A DNA stretch of 32,913 bases from an uncultured Sphingorhabdus sp. (GTDB lineage: Bacteria > Pseudomonadota > Alphaproteobacteria > Sphingomonadales > Sphingomonadaceae), in contig NZ_CALMSV010000177.1 in assembly GCF_937872355.1 (NCBI RefSeq), positions 1 to 32,913 on the forward strand. The letters run 5' to 3'. This document shows, in pieces, positions 17,416-25,262 of this stretch (its first letter is position 1; the number at the start of each line of letters is the position of its first letter). The notes beneath the pieces were generated by a model. That model was not told the origin of the DNA. It worked only from the letters and a program-made list of their open reading frames with translations, and ran no database searches. The position numbers were made by a program, and so were the translations under genes.

Positions 17416-17819
17416 TGCGCATTCTTCTCGCCTTTGCGCTTGCAGTTTCGTCATTGCCGTTGTTCGCGCAGGACGGAGCGCCGCCGCCGCTTGCCAACCA
17501 GCAGTTAGCCGATCCGGTGCAGGAGGCGCGTGCACTTGAGTTAATGCAGCGGCTGCGCTGTATCCAGTGCCAGGGCCAGTCCATCCATGACAGCGACGCG
17601 CCGATTGCGGCAGCCATGCGCCATGAGGTGCGCGAACGGATCAAGGCCGGTCAGAGCGAGGCCGAGATCGAAAGCTGGCTGATAGAGCGTTATGGCGACT
17701 GGATCAGCTTTGCCCCACCTGCCAGTGGAAGCGGCTTGGTGCTTTGGCTATTACCGGTGTTGTTACTGGGTAGTGCAGCACTGGTCGCGCGCGGTCGTTT
17801 CAGCAAGGACAGAAAATGA
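17412..17819 (+). CDS. ccmH: Cytochrome c maturation protein CcmH (CcmL-type thiol protein)
   Basis: Small periplasmic thiol protein that holds apocytochrome c for heme ligation. 135 residues: signal peptide 1-19 (PLFA-QDG), the LRCIQCQGQSI motif with C50 and C53, a three-helix bundle (AAAMRHEVRERIKAGQSEAEIESWLIERYGDWI in outline), and a C-terminal membrane helix (about 107-127). This is the short form; the TPR part that E. coli fuses to CcmH is the separate next gene. Overlaps both neighbours by ATGA. Confidence 0.95.
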   Translation: MMRILLAFALAVSSLPLFAQDGAPPPLANQQLADPVQEARALELMQRLRCIQCQGQSIHDSDAPIAAAMRHEVRERIKAGQSEAEIESWLIERYGDWISFAPPASGSGLVLWLLPVLLLGSAALVARGRFSKDRK

Positions 17820-18466
17820 GCGGCTGGATAGTAATGACCGGGATGGGGCTTGCGTCTGCACTGGCCGTCCTTGCCTTTGTTCAGGGGCGCCGACAATTGT
17901 GGCAGCCTGTTATGGCAACTGTTATCCTCGCAATGGCAGGATATGCATGGCAGGGACGCCCTGAATTGCCGTCGGCTCCAGCCCAGCCAATTGCTGCGGA
18001 ACAGGGTGCTGCCGAGGCGTTGCTCAAGATGCGCAGCGATATGGACCAAAATTATGGTGTCGCAAAAATGTGGCTGGTTACGGCCGATGGCTTTGCCCGG
18101 GACGGAAGCTACGCGGCTGCTTCAGGCTATATCCAGGCTGGGTTGCGCGAGCATCCGGAAAATGCCGATTTATGGTCAGCTCTCGGTTTGGTGCTTATGC
18201 TGGCGGCCGACGGTGAACTGACGCCGCCCGCAAAGCTTGCCTTTGACAAGGCCCGCCAGTTGGCTCCGAACCTGCCAGCACCTGACTATTTTGAAGGATT
18301 GGCAGCCCTGTTTGACCGCAAACCAGATGTGACAATCGCCAAGTGGAAACAGCTTCTAGAGCGTGCGACTCCCAACGCCAAATGGCGTCCAGCCGTTGAG
18401 TCGCAACTTTCTGGGCTTGAGTCGCTGCTTGCAGGTGCGCCGCAAGCACCTGCTTCCAAAAAATAG
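17816..18466 (+). CDS. ccmI: TPR protein of cytochrome c maturation (CcmI/CycH-like)
   Basis: Likely apocytochrome c chaperone that works with CcmF and CcmH. 216 residues. Two N-terminal hydrophobic helices (about 3-22 and 30-46) precede a periplasmic TPR region (about 75-195): KMWLVTADGFARDGSYAAASGYIQAGLREHPENADLWSALG reads as TPR repeats in outline, then AKLAFDKARQLAPNLPAPDYFEGLAAL. It is shorter than rhizobial CycH. It starts in an ATGA overlap with ccmH and ends the operon. The last codons contain a perfect 8-bp inverted repeat, GCAGGTGC / GCACCTGC (18431-18453). Confidence 0.85.
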   Translation: MSGWIVMTGMGLASALAVLAFVQGRRQLWQPVMATVILAMAGYAWQGRPELPSAPAQPIAAEQGAAEALLKMRSDMDQNYGVAKMWLVTADGFARDGSYAAASGYIQAGLREHPENADLWSALGLVLMLAADGELTPPAKLAFDKARQLAPNLPAPDYFEGLAALFDRKPDVTIAKWKQLLERATPNAKWRPAVESQLSGLESLLAGAPQAPASKK

Positions 18467-18477
18467 ATATGTATAAC

Positions 18478-18491
18478 AGATATTTATATCT
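18478..18491. promoter_or_regulatory. AT-rich palindrome upstream of kup
   Basis: AGATAT-TT-ATATCT is a perfect 14-bp palindrome (18478-18491), with another AGATAT copy at 18465-18470. It lies in the AT-rich 130-bp stretch between ccmI and kup, about 110 bp before the kup start. It could be a regulator site or part of the kup promoter; I cannot place -35 and -10 boxes with confidence. Confidence 0.35.
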
Positions 18492-18600
18492 TTCGAATTT
18501 ACAACGATAGTGCGTTGTTTGGGCTATGATGGCGTGCTATCGGCGCGCGCTGCTCTCCGAATGGAGTGAGATAGCCGATCAATTCGCCTTTGGGGGGCGC

Positions 18601-20535
18601 ATGGCAAATAGCGAATCCGAGATTTCCGAACATCAGCAGGAACATGCAGGGCATGGCCATAAAAAGGCCTCGCTCTTCACGTTGTGCGTCGGCACCGTTG
18701 GCGTGGTCTTCGGCGATATCGGTACCAGTCCGATATATGCTTTCCGCGAAACATTTGCCGGTCACCATCCGATCGAGCCTGATCCGATGCACATTACCGG
18801 TGTGTTGAGTCTCGTCTTCTGGTCGATGATGCTGGTGGTGACCTTTAAATATGTCTTCACCATCATGAAGGCCGATAACAAAGGGGAGGGCGGAAGCCTC
18901 GCTCTGCTCGCGCTGATCAGTCGCAAGACGCAGGGCGAGAAGTGGACCGCGCCGATTATCATGCTGGGTGTATTCGCGACCGCGCTATTCTACGGCGATT
19001 CCATGATTACGCCTGCCATGTCGGTACTATCGGCGACCGAGGGCCTCAATTATGTGCACCCTGGCTTCAAGGGCTGGGTGCTGCCGATTGCCCTCGCAAT
19101 TCTTGTTGGCCTGTTCGCGATACAGGCGCGGGGAACCGCCAAAGTTGGGGCGCTTTTCGGCCCGATCATGGTTTTGTATTTCCTGACCCTGTCCGCGCTC
19201 GGCCTTATGTATCTGGTGAGGATGCCGGAGATTGTCCTTTACACTTTGAACCCATGGAATGCGGTCAACTTCTTCTACGTTGACGGGTTCAGGGCCTTTG
19301 TATCGCTGGGCGCTGTCGTTCTAGCTGTGACGGGCGCAGAGGCGCTTTATGCGGATATGGGGCATTTCGGGCGGCGGCCGATCAAATTTTCCTGGCTGTG
19401 GTTTGTGCTGCCCGCGCTGATGCTCAATTATATGGGGCAGGGCGCCATGATCCTGTCAATGAGCCCTGCCGAGGCGCAGGCTGCGATCAAAGATCCCTTT
19501 TTCCTGATGCTACCTGACGCCCTGCGTCTGCCCATCGTATTCCTTGTTATACTTGCGACCATCATCGCAAGTCAGGCAGTGATTTCGGGTGCCTTCTCGC
19601 TTACCCAGCAGGCTATCCAGCTTGGCTTCATGCCGCGGTTGCGCATCCTGCACACCAGCGAGAGCGAGGCTGGCCAGATCTACATCCCGGCGATCAACTG
19701 GGGCCTAATGATCATGGTCATCGTCCTGGTGCTCTTCTTCCGTTCATCGAGCAATCTCGCGGCCGCTTATGGTATTGCGGTGACGGGCGCGATGTTCATT
19801 GACACTTGCCTGATTTCGGTCGTTTTGTTGAGCCTGTGGCAATGGCCGAAATGGAAGGCGCTCCCGATCCTCGCAGTCTTCTTCATCGTCGACATCGCCT
19901 ATTTTGGGGCCAATTTGCTCAAAGTTCCACAGGGGGGCTATTTCCCGCTGCTGATTGGACTCATCATATTCACGCTGCTGACGACCTGGTCGCGTGGACG
20001 GGCGCTGATGCGTGAACGCATGGCCGAAAGCACAATGCCGATGGAGATTTTCATCAAATCGGCGAGTGGCAGTGCGCAACGGGTGCCAGGAACCGCAATT
20101 TTCATGGCGTCAACCAGCGCAGGTGTGCCGTCCGCGCTGCTCCATAACATCAAGCACAACCGCATCCTGCACGAACGCGTCATCATCCTTACGGTGGACA
20201 TTGCAGAAATGCCCTATGTCGAAGATGACAAGCGCGTCGCTTGCAAGCCGTTGGGCGAAGGGTTTTACAGGGTTATCCTGCGTTACGGTTTCCTCGAGGA
20301 AACCGACGTGCCGGCAGCACTTGCAAAGGTTGATCTGTGCGGTCCGCCGTTCGACATGATGCAAACCAGCTTCTTCCTTTCGCGACAGACGTTGATTGCG
20401 TCCAAGGTGCCCGGAATGGCAATCTGGCGCGAAAAGGTTTTTGCCTGGATGCTGCGCAACGCGGCGAACGCGATGGAGTTTTTCAAACTTCCGTCGAACC
20501 GTGTGGTTGAACTGGGCAGTCAGGTAGAAATTTAG
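18601..20535 (+). CDS. kup: KUP-family potassium uptake permease
   Basis: Inner-membrane K+/H+ symporter for potassium uptake. 644 residues from the ATG at 18601. A short acidic/His-rich N-terminus ([12 protein letters not shown]) precedes the first helix with the signature [19 protein letters not shown]. Family segments include [36 protein letters not shown] and the [12 protein letters not shown] region, with about 12 membrane helices to residue 450. A cytoplasmic C-terminal domain follows ([24 protein letters not shown] in outline). The next in-frame upstream ATG (18526) would add 25 polar residues; neither start has a strong ribosome binding site. Monocistronic by position. Confidence 0.93.
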   Translation: MANSESEISEHQQEHAGHGHKKASLFTLCVGTVGVVFGDIGTSPIYAFRETFAGHHPIEPDPMHITGVLSLVFWSMMLVVTFKYVFTIMKADNKGEGGSLALLALISRKTQGEKWTAPIIMLGVFATALFYGDSMITPAMSVLSATEGLNYVHPGFKGWVLPIALAILVGLFAIQARGTAKVGALFGPIMVLYFLTLSALGLMYLVRMPEIVLYTLNPWNAVNFFYVDGFRAFVSLGAVVLAVTGAEALYADMGHFGRRPIKFSWLWFVLPALMLNYMGQGAMILSMSPAEAQAAIKDPFFLMLPDALRLPIVFLVILATIIASQAVISGAFSLTQQAIQLGFMPRLRILHTSESEAGQIYIPAINWGLMIMVIVLVLFFRSSSNLAAAYGIAVTGAMFIDTCLISVVLLSLWQWPKWKALPILAVFFIVDIAYFGANLLKVPQGGYFPLLIGLIIFTLLTTWSRGRALMRERMAESTMPMEIFIKSASGSAQRVPGTAIFMASTSAGVPSALLHNIKHNRILHERVIILTVDIAEMPYVEDDKRVACKPLGEGFYRVILRYGFLEETDVPAALAKVDLCGPPFDMMQTSFFLSRQTLIASKVPGMAIWREKVFAWMLRNAANAMEFFKLPSNRVVELGSQVEI

Positions 20536-20586
20536 TCCATATCGGAGCTTTACTTGAAAGCAGGTTGCTTCATCGGGAAAATACAA

Positions 20587-20629
20587 CTAGAACAAAAAAG
20601 GAACTAGGGAATCTAGAACTTTGGAACTA
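20587..20629. repeat. Alternating 7-bp repeats over the start of the unknown gene
   Basis: CTAGAAC occurs at 20587-20593 and 20613-20619; GGAACTA occurs at 20600-20606 and 20623-20629. The four boxes alternate and reach over the TTG start codon at 20621. Such an arrangement could be a regulator-binding array, possibly autoregulatory, or leftover duplication. No function is demonstrated. Confidence 0.4.
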
Positions 20630-21367
20630 AGTCCGCCTTTGCTGCTCTTGTTTGGTATTTCGCAATCTGAAGCGCGATCAAAGTTTGATGCTCTTCTTGC
20701 CGATAGTGCGGATATTGTCGTTGACGGGCTTGGCCAGGCCGAGAGTTCAAGGATAACGCTGGTTTGCGATGGCATTACTGTTGTTTGCGACTGGAATGTC
20801 GGGCAAGCAAATGCGACGCGTAGGAAGAAGGTATTTTCTACGATCAACGACGATATGGTGCGCAGCGCCTTGGCGATTTCCTTGCATCCTCATGTCGGCG
20901 ATGGGCTTAAGATACCTGCAATCGGAAAGATGTTTCTTTCGCTGGGCGCTTCATTCGCCAGACAACTCAGCGCGAAAGCTGTTGTCTGGCAACCATCGGC
21001 GCTTCAGACCGACACAGACTATTTTGTAGAAGTTGTCGATTCCTACCTATCTGGTGGCGTGTTTCCGGTATTGCCGATTGTCGATTTTGAGTTCGACGAT
21101 GTCGAACACATGTTGCGATCGAATGGCCTTGACCTGTTTTGCGGACAGGAGTTTGAGCTCCGGTCAGATCAACTGGAGCGCCCGGATCTGGTTCGTAGGG
21201 CAATCCGTCTTGCCCACGACCTGGCGATTAATGGCGCTGTTGAGGATCAACAAGATGTGCCGGATATTGAACCTGAATCCGTTATCCATCTGGCTCCCAA
21301 TGCTGACGGTACCGTGCTGCAATGCCGGATTAAATCCAATGCGGAGCAAATTGTAACGCTTGGTTGA
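20621..21367 (+). CDS. Protein of unknown function upstream of the AHH nuclease gene
   Basis: 248 residues, no signal peptide or membrane helix, so probably cytoplasmic. I do not recognise it with confidence. The central part (AKAVVWQPSALQTDTDYF, GGVFPVLPIVDFEFDD, GLDLFCGQEFEL, then a helix LVRRAIRLAHDLAINGAVED) faintly resembles DUF4261-type proteins, where a short GL-FxGQE segment precedes a helix; this is a weak memory-based resemblance. Translation would start at TTG (20621), with GGGA at 20607-20610, and no ATG or GTG fits better. GC looks lower than in the flanking core genes (about 45% in a sampled 60-bp line). It ends 54 bp before the AHH nuclease gene, so the two may form a pair. Confidence 0.7.
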   Translation: MELSPPLLLLFGISQSEARSKFDALLADSADIVVDGLGQAESSRITLVCDGITVVCDWNVGQANATRRKKVFSTINDDMVRSALAISLHPHVGDGLKIPAIGKMFLSLGASFARQLSAKAVVWQPSALQTDTDYFVEVVDSYLSGGVFPVLPIVDFEFDDVEHMLRSNGLDLFCGQEFELRSDQLERPDLVRRAIRLAHDLAINGAVEDQQDVPDIEPESVIHLAPNADGTVLQCRIKSNAEQIVTLG

Positions 21368-21421
21368 TTGCTTTTCGCGCCACCTGCAATAGCTTGGGAT
21401 TGCAACAGGGGGTGAGCGCCT

Positions 21422-21874
21422 ATGCCATCGTTTCGTGAAGTGAAAAGACGCGTCAGGGTTCCGGGCTTTCACTGTCACCATATCATTCCGGTCGAAATTA
21501 TCGAAAAACCCGCATTTAAAACTCTTTTTGGCAATGTCCGTGCGATGGGATTCGACTTTGACGATTTCCATCGGAATGGCCTTTACCTTCCATGTACTGA
21601 ACAAAATGCCGCAGCCTTCGGCCTACCGCTGCATCGCGGGCCACATCCAGTTTACAACCAAGTCGTCAGCGAGTGCATAGCCGCGCTGGAAAAGTTGACT
21701 CTTCACGCCCAACTGCTGGAACTGCATAATTTGCAAGGCATGCTGAAAACAGCATTGCGAAATAACGAAGTTCCGCTCCGAAAGGGCAGACGCAATCCGG
21801 CAAACTCTGATCTGGATTTCGAGTCGGTCGAGATCGCTGCCTATCGTCTCTGGAACCTGTTTCCGTCGCATTGA
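21422..21874 (+). CDS. Standalone AHH-type (HNH superfamily) nuclease domain protein
   Basis: Predicted metal-dependent nuclease of the HNH/Endonuclease VII superfamily, AHH group. 150 residues with no secretion signal. Residues 12-30 hold the signature VPGFHCHHIIPVEII with the paired His that names the family. Then come GFDFDDFHRNGLYLP, a typical asparagine-containing loop, and GLPLHRGPHPVYN with further metal or catalytic His residues. The C-terminal half is helical and charged. AHH domains usually sit at the C-terminus of polymorphic toxins; here the domain is a small free protein. GGGGGTGAG at about 21408-21416 is a good ribosome binding site. The preceding gene may be its partner (regulator, antidote or target recogniser); that is inference. 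Confidence 0.78.
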   Translation: MPSFREVKRRVRVPGFHCHHIIPVEIIEKPAFKTLFGNVRAMGFDFDDFHRNGLYLPCTEQNAAAFGLPLHRGPHPVYNQVVSECIAALEKLTLHAQLLELHNLQGMLKTALRNNEVPLRKGRRNPANSDLDFESVEIAAYRLWNLFPSH

Positions 21875-21936
21875 GGCACCTTCTGTTGCGCTTTTTTCTG
21901 GACGTTTGAAATTTTGTGTGAAAAGGCGCGGGCATC

Positions 21937-21984
21937 ATGAAAGCTCGTTCGCTCTCGCTTCTTCTTCGACTTACGCGCCCTTAG
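21937..21984 (+). CDS. leuL: leuA leader peptide, 15 residues, leucine-rich
   Basis: Small reading frame encoding MKARSLSLLLRLTRP and ending in TAG. Five of 15 residues are leucine, with three consecutive CTT codons at 21958-21966 and another CTT at 21970. It lies 110 bp before leuA, and its stop codon falls in the loop-proximal part of a hairpin that has an alternative partner downstream. This is the classic layout of ribosome-mediated attenuation of a leucine gene. A purine-rich stretch AAAAGG (21921-21926) precedes the ATG by 10 nt. Its role would be to sense charged tRNA-Leu through ribosome stalling; the peptide itself probably has no function. Confidence 0.8.
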   Translation: MKARSLSLLLRLTRP

Positions 21985-22030
21985 GCGCGTGAATGCGTCC
22001 GGCTGTGTCCGGAGCCGCCCGGCCTAAGGG
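21973..22030 (+). promoter_or_regulatory. Attenuator region of leuA with mutually exclusive pairings
   Basis: Pairing 1: ACGCGCC (21973-21979) with GGCGCGT (21984-21990), loop CTTA. Pairing 2: CCCTTAGGC (21978-21986) with GCCTAAGGG (22022-22030), nine perfect pairs. They share bases and cannot form together. Between them lies a small hairpin TCCGG / CCGGA (21998-22013). GGCGCG next to the leader start (21925-21930) can also pair with CGCGCC at 21974-21979. No U-run follows pairing 2, so control may act by Rho-dependent termination or by access to the leuA start rather than by a textbook intrinsic terminator. Confidence 0.6.
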
Positions 22031-22094
22031 TTACAACGAAAACCAGAACCGGAACATGAGGTGCCACTGCGCGCCCAATATATTGAGAAATAAG

Positions 22095-23753
22095 ATGCTG
22101 AACGATCCATCCCGCAAGTACCGCGCATTTCCGCAAATCGATTTGCCTGATCGCCAATGGCCCAGCCGAACGATCGACAAGGCACCGCGCTGGCTCTCAA
22201 CAGACCTTCGTGACGGCAATCAGGCGCTCATCGATCCGATGGGGGCGGAAAAAAAGAACCGCTTTTTCGATCTGTTGGTCAAGGTTGGAATCAAGGAAAT
22301 CGAGGTCGGCTTCCCGTCGTCGGGTGCCACCGATTTCGATTTCATCCGTGAACTGGTCGACGGCGGTCGTATCCCGGATGATGTGGCGATCCAGAGCCTG
22401 ACACAGTCCCGCCGCGATCTGATTGAAAAGACGTTCGAAGCTATGGCTGGTGCCAAGACAGCGATCGTCCACTTGTACAACGCAGTCTCGCCGGCTTGGC
22501 GCAATATCGTATTCAATCTCGACAAGCCGGGTGTGAAAGCCATTGCCATTGAAGGCGCGCAAATCTTGGCCGAACAGGCAGCGAAATATCCGCAGACCGA
22601 TTGGCATTTTGAATATTCGCCCGAAACCTTCTCGACCGCCGAACTCGATTTCAGCATCGAAGTTTGCACCGCGGTGATGGAAATCCTGAAGCCGACGGCT
22701 GAAAAGCCGATCATCTTCAATCTGCCGGCCACGGTCGAAGCGGCAATGCCCAACATCTATGCTGACCAGATCGAATATTTTGGGCGCAATATTCCGAACC
22801 GTGAGGCCGTCGTTATCAGTCTGCATACGCATAATGATCGAGGTACAGGTATTGCTGCAACCGAGCTGGGTCTGCTGGCTGGTGGTGACCGTGTCGAAGG
22901 CTGCCTGTTCGGCAACGGGGAGCGGACCGGCAATGTCGACCTCGTCACCGTTGCGCTGAATATGTATACGCAGGGGCTGCATCCGGGGCTCGACTTCTCG
23001 GATATCGATGAAGTCATCCAAACGGTCGAATATTGCAACCAACTGCCTGTGCATCCGCGCCATCCCTATGCTGGCGAATTGGTGTTCACGGCTTTCTCGG
23101 GAAGTCATCAGGACGCGATCAAAAAGGGATTTGCACACCAGGCGAAGCGCAATGACGAGATATGGGAAGTACCCTATCTGCCCATCGATCCTGCCGATCT
23201 CGGACGCAGTTACGAAGCCGTCATTCGTGTCAATTCGCAGTCGGGCAAGGGTGGCGTCGCCTGGGTGCTCGAGCAGGATTATGGTTTGAAGCTGCCCAAG
23301 AAGATGCAAGCCGATTTCTCCCGTACCGTGCAGGAGCTTTCGGACACGACCGGTCGTGAACTGACCTCAGCGGATATCTGGGGTGCATTTCAGGATCGCT
23401 ATTTCATCACCAAATCGGGACGTTTCGAACTGTTCGATTATGCTGAAAACCATTCGGGCACGGATCGGATTTTTGTCGGCAAATTGAAAGTGGACGGGGA
23501 GTTCCGAAACCTTTCCGGGCGTGGCAATGGCCTGATGTCTAGCGTGATTGCAGCGCTTGCCGACCATGGCGGACCGGAAATGGATATCGTTGACTATAGC
23601 GAACATGCCATTGGTCACGGCGCTGGCGCGCAGGCCGCAGCCTATGTTGAATGCCGCACCGCCGATGGACGCAGTCTTTTTGGCGCAGGTATCGATACCG
23701 ATGTCGCTACGGCAACCGTGCGTGCGCTACTGAGTGCTGCAAACGGCATTTGA
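22095..23753 (+). CDS. leuA: 2-isopropylmalate synthase
   Basis: Condenses acetyl-CoA with 2-ketoisovalerate, the first committed step of leucine synthesis. 552 residues, the long form found in many alphaproteobacteria. The catalytic TIM barrel (about 30-330) contains STDLRDGNQ with a metal-binding Asp, and [11 protein letters not shown] with metal-binding His residues. The C-terminal regulatory LeuA dimer domain (about 430-552) binds leucine for feedback inhibition in this family. The ATG at 22095 gives [22 protein letters not shown], the conserved start. An in-frame ATG at 21993 would add 34 residues translated from the attenuator and is rejected. A leucine-rich leader peptide lies upstream. 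Confidence 0.97.
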   Translation: MLNDPSRKYRAFPQIDLPDRQWPSRTIDKAPRWLSTDLRDGNQALIDPMGAEKKNRFFDLLVKVGIKEIEVGFPSSGATDFDFIRELVDGGRIPDDVAIQSLTQSRRDLIEKTFEAMAGAKTAIVHLYNAVSPAWRNIVFNLDKPGVKAIAIEGAQILAEQAAKYPQTDWHFEYSPETFSTAELDFSIEVCTAVMEILKPTAEKPIIFNLPATVEAAMPNIYADQIEYFGRNIPNREAVVISLHTHNDRGTGIAATELGLLAGGDRVEGCLFGNGERTGNVDLVTVALNMYTQGLHPGLDFSDIDEVIQTVEYCNQLPVHPRHPYAGELVFTAFSGSHQDAIKKGFAHQAKRNDEIWEVPYLPIDPADLGRSYEAVIRVNSQSGKGGVAWVLEQDYGLKLPKKMQADFSRTVQELSDTTGRELTSADIWGAFQDRYFITKSGRFELFDYAENHSGTDRIFVGKLKVDGEFRNLSGRGNGLMSSVIAALADHGGPEMDIVDYSEHAIGHGAGAQAAAYVECRTADGRSLFGAGIDTDVATATVRALLSAANGI

Positions 23754-23779
23754 CAAGGGCAGGGCGTTACGCTCTTTAC

Positions 23780-23801
23780 GGCTTAAACAAGTGATTAAGC
23801 C
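23780..23801. promoter_or_regulatory. Inverted repeat between leuA and the nitronate monooxygenase-like gene
   Basis: Perfect 7-bp arms GGCTTAA (23780-23786) and TTAAGCC (23795-23801) around an 8-nt loop, ending 2 bp before the TTAGGAG ribosome binding site (from about 23802). It may terminate leuA weakly, act as an operator, or fold next to the ribosome binding site of the following gene. Confidence 0.4.
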
Positions 23802-23814
23802 TTAGGAGTTGCCG

Positions 23815-24792
23815 ATGTCGTTGCCTGCCATTTTTGATAATCTCCGCTTGCCGGTGATCGGTTCGCCGCTTTTTATCGTGTCCGGACCCGAGCTGGTGAT
23901 TGCGCAGTGCAAGGCGGGCGTCGTGGGCAGTTTCCCGGCACTCAACGCTCGTCCGGCAAGCCAGCTCGACGAGTGGTTGCATCAGATTACCGAAGAATTG
24001 ACGGCGCATAACCGCGACAATCCGGATCGCCCGGCGGCGCCTTATGCCGTCAACCAGATCGTGCACCGTTCAAATAACCGGTTGGAAGAGGATATTTCGA
24101 TCTGCGCCAAATGGCAGGTGCCGGTTACGATCACTTCGTTGGGTGCGCGCGAGGATCTGAATCAGGCGGTGCATGCTTGGGGTGGTATCACGCTGCATGA
24201 CGTGATTGATGATCGCTTCGCGCACAAGGCCATCGAAAAGGGCGCAGATGGCCTCATTCCGGTGGCAGCAGGTGCTGGCGGCCATGCAGGCACAACTTCG
24301 CCCTTTGCTCTGATGCAGGAGATCCGTGAATGGTTTGACGGACCGGTCGCGCTTTCCGGTTCCATTGCGCACGGCCAATCGATCCTCGCAGCTCAGGCGA
24401 TGGGAGCCGATTTCGCCTATATCGGAAGTGCCTTCATCGCGACCAAAGAGGCCAATGCGGTCGAAGGCTATAAGGAAAACATCGTCGAAGCGAAGGCCAG
24501 CGATATTGTCTATTCCGACCTCTTCACCGGCGTACATGGCAACTATCTGCGCCAGTCGATCGTCAAGGCTGGCATGGATCCGGACAACCTGCCCAAGGGC
24601 GATATCAGCACGATGAACTTCGGTTCGGGCGGCAACACCGAAGCCAAGGCCTGGAAGGATATCTGGGGTTCGGGTCAAGGCATTGGTGCGGTCAAGGAAG
24701 TGCAGTCGGTTGGTGAAATGGTAGACCGGTTGGAGCGCGAATATCGTGCGGCCAAGGCGCGGCTCGATGGAGCCTATCGCAAAGGCTGGTAA
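23815..24792 (+). CDS. Nitronate monooxygenase-like FMN-dependent oxidoreductase
   Basis: TIM-barrel flavoprotein of the 2-nitropropane dioxygenase/nitronate monooxygenase family, which oxidises nitronates; many members have unknown physiological substrates. 325 residues from the ATG at 23815, preceded by TTAGGAG at 6-nt spacing. Motifs: LPVIGSPLFIVSGPELVIAQCKAG at the N-terminus, and the FMN phosphate region GAGGHAGTTSPFALMQEI with GPVALSGSIAHGQSILAAQAMGADFAYIGSAFIAT in outline. FabK-type enoyl reductase relatives share this fold. The stop overlaps the next start (TAATG), so it is coupled to the GNAT gene. Confidence 0.85.
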   Translation: MSLPAIFDNLRLPVIGSPLFIVSGPELVIAQCKAGVVGSFPALNARPASQLDEWLHQITEELTAHNRDNPDRPAAPYAVNQIVHRSNNRLEEDISICAKWQVPVTITSLGAREDLNQAVHAWGGITLHDVIDDRFAHKAIEKGADGLIPVAAGAGGHAGTTSPFALMQEIREWFDGPVALSGSIAHGQSILAAQAMGADFAYIGSAFIATKEANAVEGYKENIVEAKASDIVYSDLFTGVHGNYLRQSIVKAGMDPDNLPKGDISTMNFGSGGNTEAKAWKDIWGSGQGIGAVKEVQSVGEMVDRLEREYRAAKARLDGAYRKGW

Positions 24793-25262
24793 TGCTGCGC
24801 ATCGTCGAATTTCGGGACGAACTTGCGCCGCTGTTTCACGACATCAACGAAGAGTGGATAAGCGGAATGTTCGAGATGGAGGATGTGGATCGCCACGTCC
24901 TCCAAAATCCCCGTGCGACGATCATCGACAAGGATGGCGACATTTTATTTGTTGAGGTTGAGGGCAGGGGCATTGTTGGCGCCGGAGCGCTCAAATGGTC
25001 TGGCTCCGGTCAACTCGAATTGACCAAAATGGGTGTGCGTTCCGACTTGCGAGGGTTGAAAGCGGGCGAGTTTCTGCTCAATGCGCTCATTGAAAGGGCT
25101 GTTTCAATGGCACCCGAACGGCTCTATTTGCTCACCAACAAAAAATGCGAAGCCGCTATTCATCTGTATGAAAAATGCGGCTTCGAACATGATGCGGACT
25201 TGCTGGCCGAAGCACAGCACCAATATGCCCGCTGCGATGTTGCGATGACCTATCGAGGCTGA
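24792..25262 (+). CDS. GNAT-family N-acetyltransferase
   Basis: Predicted acetyl-CoA-dependent acetyltransferase of 156 residues; substrate unknown. The acetyl-CoA binding motif A reads KMGVRSDLRGLKAGEFLLNALIERA (strand beta4, R-G-x-x-x-G loop and helix, about residues 77-101). The later LYLLTNKKCEAAIHLYEKCGFEH is motif B with the typical Asn/Ala-Y-xx-GF ending. The start ATG overlaps the preceding stop codon as TAATG, implying translational coupling with the nitronate monooxygenase-like gene. Its stop codon directly abuts the stop of the convergent yceI gene. Confidence 0.88.
   Translation: MLRIVEFRDELAPLFHDINEEWISGMFEMEDVDRHVLQNPRATIIDKDGDILFVEVEGRGIVGAGALKWSGSGQLELTKMGVRSDLRGLKAGEFLLNALIERAVSMAPERLYLLTNKKCEAAIHLYEKCGFEHDADLLAEAQHQYARCDVAMTYRG

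Noticed and set aside
18431-18453. Perfect 8-bp inverted repeat at the 3' end of ccmI as a terminator
   Set aside because: It lies inside the coding sequence and is followed by an A-run rather than a T-run on the coding strand.
21993-22094. LeuA N-terminal extension starting at the ATG at 21993
   Set aside because: It would translate the attenuator stems into 34 residues without family similarity. The conserved LeuA start [12 protein letters not shown] begins at 22095.
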